Shown: positions 59,511-64,000 of the stretch, piece after piece
Layout of the letters: every line of letters begins with the position of its first letter
How positions within the stretch are numbered: position 1 is the first letter of the stretch
Assembly: GCA_027924585.1 (NCBI GenBank)
Contig: BSBM01000232.1
Location: 29,088,001 to 29,152,000 of the forward strand
DNA length: 64,000 bases
Source: Larix kaempferi
Taxonomy: Eukaryota; Streptophyta; Pinopsida; Pinales; Pinaceae
Reading direction: 5' to 3'
Position numbers and translations under genes: made by a program
Notes under the pieces: generated by a model
What the model was told of the DNA's origin: nothing
The model's input: the letters and a program-made list of their open reading frames with translations, nothing else
Databases searched by the model: none

Positions 59511-61104
59511 TGTAATACCCCATTTTGACCCTTAGGATATATTGGCTTTTAATGTAAATATTGTGTACATGCGGTGTATGTATTCCTAGCATGGAGCTCA
59601 AGGCTAAGGCCCCACTAGTGAATGCTCGGATTTTATTTAAATTGCAAGTATTAGATAGTATGTTATCCATGCTCTGTTAAGCCATGGAAATTGTAAAATG
59701 ATGTAAATAAACATCATGCAATAAAATACCAAAACTGGCTATGGAAGAAACGAATGAGAAGGGGGCAATGTGTATCCACTAGGGAGTGGTAAGGGGATTG
59801 TGGGGATGAACCATATGCTTCCAAGTGTCATTTTGAGAACCCATTTGACTTTCCTTGCTGGCATTTAATTCTGTTGTAAGGAATTTGTTCAAGAATTCAG
59901 TCCATGGCTTCAATAAAGCATTGGCAGCCCAGAAATTCGTATGGCAGGTATGGGCTCTGTTTTTCTTGTACCGCAAGTCACTCTACCTCATGGGAGTTGC
60001 TTCTTCCTCATTCCCATTCCATGGTGGAAGATCCCAGCTTCAGTTTTCATACATTACACATGCTCAGCAGTGCGAAAAAACAGAAATCGCAACTTTGCAA
60101 GAACCCACATTTTGAAGAGCCATAAATGCCCAGAATTAGTATTTGACAGTGAAATCCAATGGGGGATCCATAGATATGAACCTTGGGGCGAATTTGAGAG
60201 TATTAAATACCCCGAAATCCATTGGAAAACCCAGTTTTTATAGCCCAGAAAACCAGTGACGGAATTGAGTTACTAGATGACAAAATTGTGAGAAATCCAA
60301 GTGTGGATGTTTGAACAGAGGATTGGATTGCTTGAATTTAGCTTGAGATGTCTGTAGCTCCGGGGTTGAGTTCACTGGCTTAGCATCCTCCTCATTTTCT
60401 TACTACATGCTTGATAAACCCAACTATGTGTTGGCTTAGCATGGTTGTTTGAGTGAAACCATGGCTGTGAGTGAGCCCATCTAGTTCCTCCTTAGTGGAT
60501 ACACAACCCAGCTCGAGGGTGGTCTCTTGGCTGAAAGAATACAGGATCGACAGAGACCTATGGTTGGGTGGAACGTTGCTCCCCCATAGCCAGTTGTTTC
60601 GATAGCTTCATCATAAAGATAAGTGTTCTATGTGGTTAAAGTATGATCATTCTGTGTTTTGTCCTATATGTTTAATTACTCATGTTACTTTGATGAAATG
60701 ATTATCTTAAGTTAGTTGGCATTATGCTTGTGCATAGCATGAGAATGGGATTGATTATTATGTGATTGTTTCATTATTCTGCTTGGAAGAAATAGGCTTA
60801 TGCATCTCCTTCTGCGTGTATGTTATTATGGTTATCTTGCTGTGTTTATTAATTGAGTTGTGTTAATTCTATGTTCTGCAATGTCTTAATTAATTACTGT
60901 TGTTTATATGCTGAATGCATGATGAAACTGTGTGCATATATAGTGTTTAATTCTGCCGTGCTTGCTGAGTATGAATATGTATGCACAAGTTTTATTTATC
61001 CATGCATTTCTTAGCATTTTGAATGGGGCCGAGATTGTCAATAAGCCCAGTAAGATTGGTCATGTTTCCTTCCATGGTTTGTAATGATGGAAGGGGACGT
61101 GATA
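59511..61104 (+). repeat. 3' LTR (1,594 bp) of the LARD
   Basis: Starts TGTAATACCCCATTTTG and ends GGAAGGGGACGTGATA, followed by GCATA. Equal in length to the 5' LTR. Confidence 0.96.
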
Positions 61105-61109
61105 GCATA
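61105..61109. repeat. target-site duplication GCATA, right
   Basis: Matches 51976-51980 and closes the LARD insertion. The 340 bp that follow show no gene I can support. Confidence 0.95.
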
Positions 61110-61449
61110 TTGATAGCACATAACAGGCCTCCTAGGCATCAATCATGGCTTGTCTTTCACAACCATCTACACATAATTATCCCCACGATACAAATATTAG
61201 CAACTTTTGGACCTTTTACAATTGCAAGTGCCTCGCTACTTTTCTCACATGGATGAGATGACAAGTGTCTCTAGGATATTTGTCCCTGGTGAAAGTATGT
61301 TCTGCAACTTCCCAATCAAAGGTTGATCTGTTGTTGGTCCTAGGTACTATTCTCCAGCTTTCCTTCTTTGTTGTACAAGTACTACACTTGAGCTCCTAGG
61401 ATGCTTGAGTGATGATATAAATATTGCTTCTAGGAAGAATCAATAGGTT

Positions 61450-62320
61450 GTTGTTATCTCAAGCGCAATTGTCTAGAAGGGGAAATTCATAGTGCTCTTG
61501 CTAGATTGTATATGCTAGAAATTTTGGATCTTTCCAACAATAAATTGATAGGACAAGTTCCAGGTTCTTTGTCAAATATGATGAGTCTTACACCGCTGAA
61601 TGTGTCAAACAATAGATTAATAGGCTTCCTTCCAAATTTTGGAAAAAAATTGCTTATTAAATCTTCAGGAAACTCTGGTCTCTGCGGTGGGAAATGTGTT
61701 TCTGCTCCTACCACTGCTGCAAAGAAAAAAGTCTCGACAATTTTGTTAATTGGAGTTGCTGTTGCAGGTGTTGTTTTTGCAATTGGGGCAGTTGCATTGT
61801 TCATTATGGCATGCAAATAATTTAAGTGTGATCATCGAATTCCAGAATTCGACTAGCCCGTAAGATTGAAGGCCATTTTATTCATCCAAATAGTATCCAC
61901 AGGCTAAGGATTGACTTTGAAAAGGGTGTTGAAGCCACTCTAGATCCTGCAACTATCTTCCTAAAGAACAAGTTTAGTACCTATTACAAAGCTGTCATGC
62001 CTTCTGGCATTAGTTATTCTATGAATAAGCTCAACTGGAATGACAAAAGTTTCAAATCGGGAAACTACCGAACGTTTGGTGCAGAATTGAAGAAGCAGGG
62101 GAGGCTACGGCATCCCTAAATCTTGACACCATTGGAACATGTTCTAGACACAAATTGTGCTTACCTTTTCTATGAATATGCTCATAAAGGAAACCTCTTA
62201 GACTTCCTTCACACTAGTAATGTTTCTGTATTGGATTGGCCATCTCGTTGCAGCATTGCTAAAGGTGTAGTGCAAGGTTTTGGCAAGGTTTGGCTCAGTT
62301 GGATACGTCCCTCCAGGTAT
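61450..62320 (+). pseudogene. LRR receptor-like kinase fragment (PXC3 / At1g34420-like)
   Basis: The 5' part encodes the last leucine-rich repeats (LARLYMLEILDLSNNKLIGQ, LNVSNNRLIGFLPNFGKK), the post-LRR SSGNSGLCGGKC motif and one transmembrane helix (ILLIGVAVAGVVFAIGAVAL) ending in a TAA at 61818-61820. After stops and frameshifts the juxtamembrane and kinase N-lobe follow: FEKGVEATLDPATIFLKNK, FSTYYKAVMPSGISYSMN, then TAA near 62117, YLFYEYAHKGNLLDFLHTS and VLDWPSRCSIAKGVVQGF. The match then ends before the catalytic loop. The Lys expected in the N-lobe beta-3 strand reads Asn (MNKLNW). Intact relatives are plasma-membrane receptors. This copy is truncated at both ends and multiply broken. 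Confidence 0.85.
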
Positions 62321-64000
62321 GCTCCAGCTGCTCATTTATGCCAAAAAATTACATGTTACAGAACATAGTGTTTTATAGTGTATTTTTAGCTGTCAGAGAG
62401 ACCATACTGCAGATTTCTTCCCAATTGTAGCTCATTATGATTGTAGAGATGCTCAAATTTTGTACTAGTGTCTTCTACACATATTAATGTGGATCTACTT
62501 CACTGTGTTGCTTCTTTAAGTAGATCGAACCAAGATGTAGGCCTTGTTCTGCATTTGATATGCTACAGGGAAAAGTTGCTACAAGAACAATCCATGGATC
62601 CAATTACATTCCTCTCAATGTTCAATAATCTTAACTAATACCCAAGTCCATCAAGATGCTCCAAGGTACCAATTGAAAACCACAATGTGAAACGTCATAC
62701 AATATGAGGTGTTACACTACCCTACTATTAATATGAAATAACATAATAATTTAATTAATGTCATCCATCTATCCTTGTGCCAATTCCTCCTGGTCTTATT
62801 CGGTAATGTCCCCATTGTCCTCCTAGTTTAGGAATAGCTCTATAGTGATTGGAATATGACCTTGGGTTTGTGGCCATAGAATTGTTGTTTGTCTACAACT
62901 TGATTAATACACAATGGAAACAATACCAAACTGCAATAGTCCACCAGTGTAACAAGACTATTATGGAATTTTCCTAGGAATTGTGTTTCTTTTCACTGTA
63001 TCTTCAATTCAATGTTCTTGTTGCAAAAGTAGCTGCCAAAAAAAACCAAGGGCACAAAAATGCTCAAACAATAAAAATACCAAAAGAAACATAGCCCCAA
63101 AAGGTACAACATAAAACAACTTTGCATCCCAGATACATGCATGCAATAAGAAAATGCACGAAACAATTCCAGAAATGTGAAAACAGTTTATAGTGTGTTA
63201 TTCTTCCTTCTCCATGGACAAATTTCCATCCTGTGTCATGTTGTGCTACACTTTTTTTGAATTTAGGTCAAATTTTCCATTGGACCATTGCCCAGCGGAT
63301 GGATCCTACTTGGCGTTGGACTGAATTGTGGTAGTCTGGATTCATTCATAGTATGCTTACTAGAATAAAGCAATGTTTTACTCATGTCATCTACATAAGT
63401 AGCAGAGTCAACAATAACAGAGTTTTTGAAGATAGTCTTTGCACTTATTTCTTAAAATCTCACCTTTGCAAGATTAGTTGGAGTGGCATAGTTGTTGATG
63501 TGCCATTAGTAGATTCTACAGGTGCTTCAGCAGATGCCAAAACAACTTCAAGTCCATGTATGGATTTTTTGTTGTTGAGGGTGAGCCTCTTTTCCGCAAT
63601 AACTTTAAAATATGGTGAACATAATGAGACAATTTTGCAGCTCACAAATAGATAGGTCTTCACCCTTTGAAGCAATTCTAGACATGTTCATAAGCTTCAT
63701 GTATATGCCTACAACTGCTTTGCCTGTAGATTGTCCTTGAGCAAGCTTGAACTCAAGTAGCATTTTTCTATACTTTGGTATATCCATATTCTAATTCTTC
63801 ACTGTTTGTGAACAGTTCTCAAATGCATTCACAAATTATGGTGCCCGCAAAAATATACTTCAGTGAATTCCTCAATTCTGCTCTTAGGTTTGTAGAGTTC
63901 CCGATGAATGATACAGCAAACTAAGTCAAATGCAACAACTGGTGAAGACTAGACTGAGGTCTAGGCTGATACCTTGTGATTTTACGTGCATTCAAATTTT
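62321..64000. other. terminal stretch without a supported gene
   Basis: A plus-strand open stretch (63353-63655) overlaps minus-strand ones (63460-63675, 63605-63787). None has a domain I recognise, and they overlap each other, so at most one could be an exon. The minus-strand pair could be adjoining pieces of one exon, but I have no evidence for it. Confidence 0.4.

Larger units (their letters stand above)
51981..61104 (+). mobile_element. complete 9.1-kb nonautonomous LTR retrotransposon (LARD type)
   Basis: Two 1,594-bp LTRs, the GCATA duplication, an initiator-Met primer site and a polypurine tract show complete LTR-element structure. The 5.9-kb interior lacks protease, RT, RNase H and integrase. 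It holds a short gag remnant near the 3' end, two minisatellites and long non-coding DNA. Such elements depend on enzymes from another element. The plus orientation follows from the primer site after the left LTR and the polypurine tract before the right one. The right LTR ends GTGATA where the left ends GTGACA, a point mutation at the tip. Confidence 0.95.

Noticed and set aside
1-64000. CRISPR arrays, bacterial operons or prophage
   Set aside because: Introns, LTR elements and plant transposon families show a plant nuclear origin; the tandem repeats lack spacer/repeat architecture.

Overview
This is nuclear plant DNA from a large, repeat-rich genome. It is AT-rich and intron-bearing, and almost every recognisable protein is a transposon protein or a broken gene. 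Low gene density, long nested LTR elements, a degenerate plant-type telomere-like array and nonautonomous LTR elements make a gymnosperm or similarly large seed-plant genome plausible; that is an inference and I cannot name the species. I found no intact host gene.

Layout. 1-2.86 kb: 5' part of a Ty1/copia element on the minus strand (LTR, initiator-Met primer site, gag, protease, start of integrase). It has nonsense codons and a 121-bp MITE in integrase. 2.98-4.60 kb: two minus-strand exons of an NF-YB/DPB3-like histone-fold gene (POLE3/NF-YB11 type), apparently broken. 8.76-9.56 kb: LINE ORF1 (DUF4283) remnant. 9.76-11.27 kb: pyrimidine tracts around a degenerate TTTAGGG-like array, with a 26-bp tandem repeat beside it. 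12.4-13.1 kb: probable LTR remnant. 13.64-24.30 kb: CACTA (En/Spm) element with an 11-exon TNP2-type transposase carrying many stops; its last intron has a 4.07-kb insertion.

26.70-39.86 kb: complete Ty3/gypsy element with two 1,435-bp LTRs and a CCTGA target duplication. It has an unusual order: gag with five CCHC-type knuckles, protease, a second gag-like domain, RT-RNase H-integrase, a spacer with its own TATA box, and a long extra ORF with a mobile-domain-like N-terminus and a coiled-coil C-terminus. The leader repeats the LTR-end/primer-site junction several times. 39.9-43.1 kb: a minus-strand repeated-protein fragment and an unidentified Trp-rich degenerate ORF bracketed by direct and inverted repeats.

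45.35-49.19 kb: a multi-exon gene joining an N-terminal SET (histone-methyltransferase-like) domain to a TNPA/Transposase_24-like region, with three tandemly duplicated phase-0 exons between them. I propose it is the second gene of the same giant CACTA element, split by the Ty3 insertion. 49.58-51.25 kb: 258-bp tandem repeats and relatives. 51.98-61.10 kb: complete nonautonomous LTR element (LARD; 1,594-bp LTRs, GCATA duplication) with two minisatellites and a gag remnant. 61.45-62.32 kb: LRR receptor-kinase pseudogene. The last 1.7 kb has nothing I recognise.

Together the window shows nested insertion. A large CACTA system, possibly carrying a captured chromatin-modifier domain, was invaded by LTR elements and has decayed; some of its in-frame TGA codons sit where CGA (Arg) would be expected, as methylated-CpG decay would produce.
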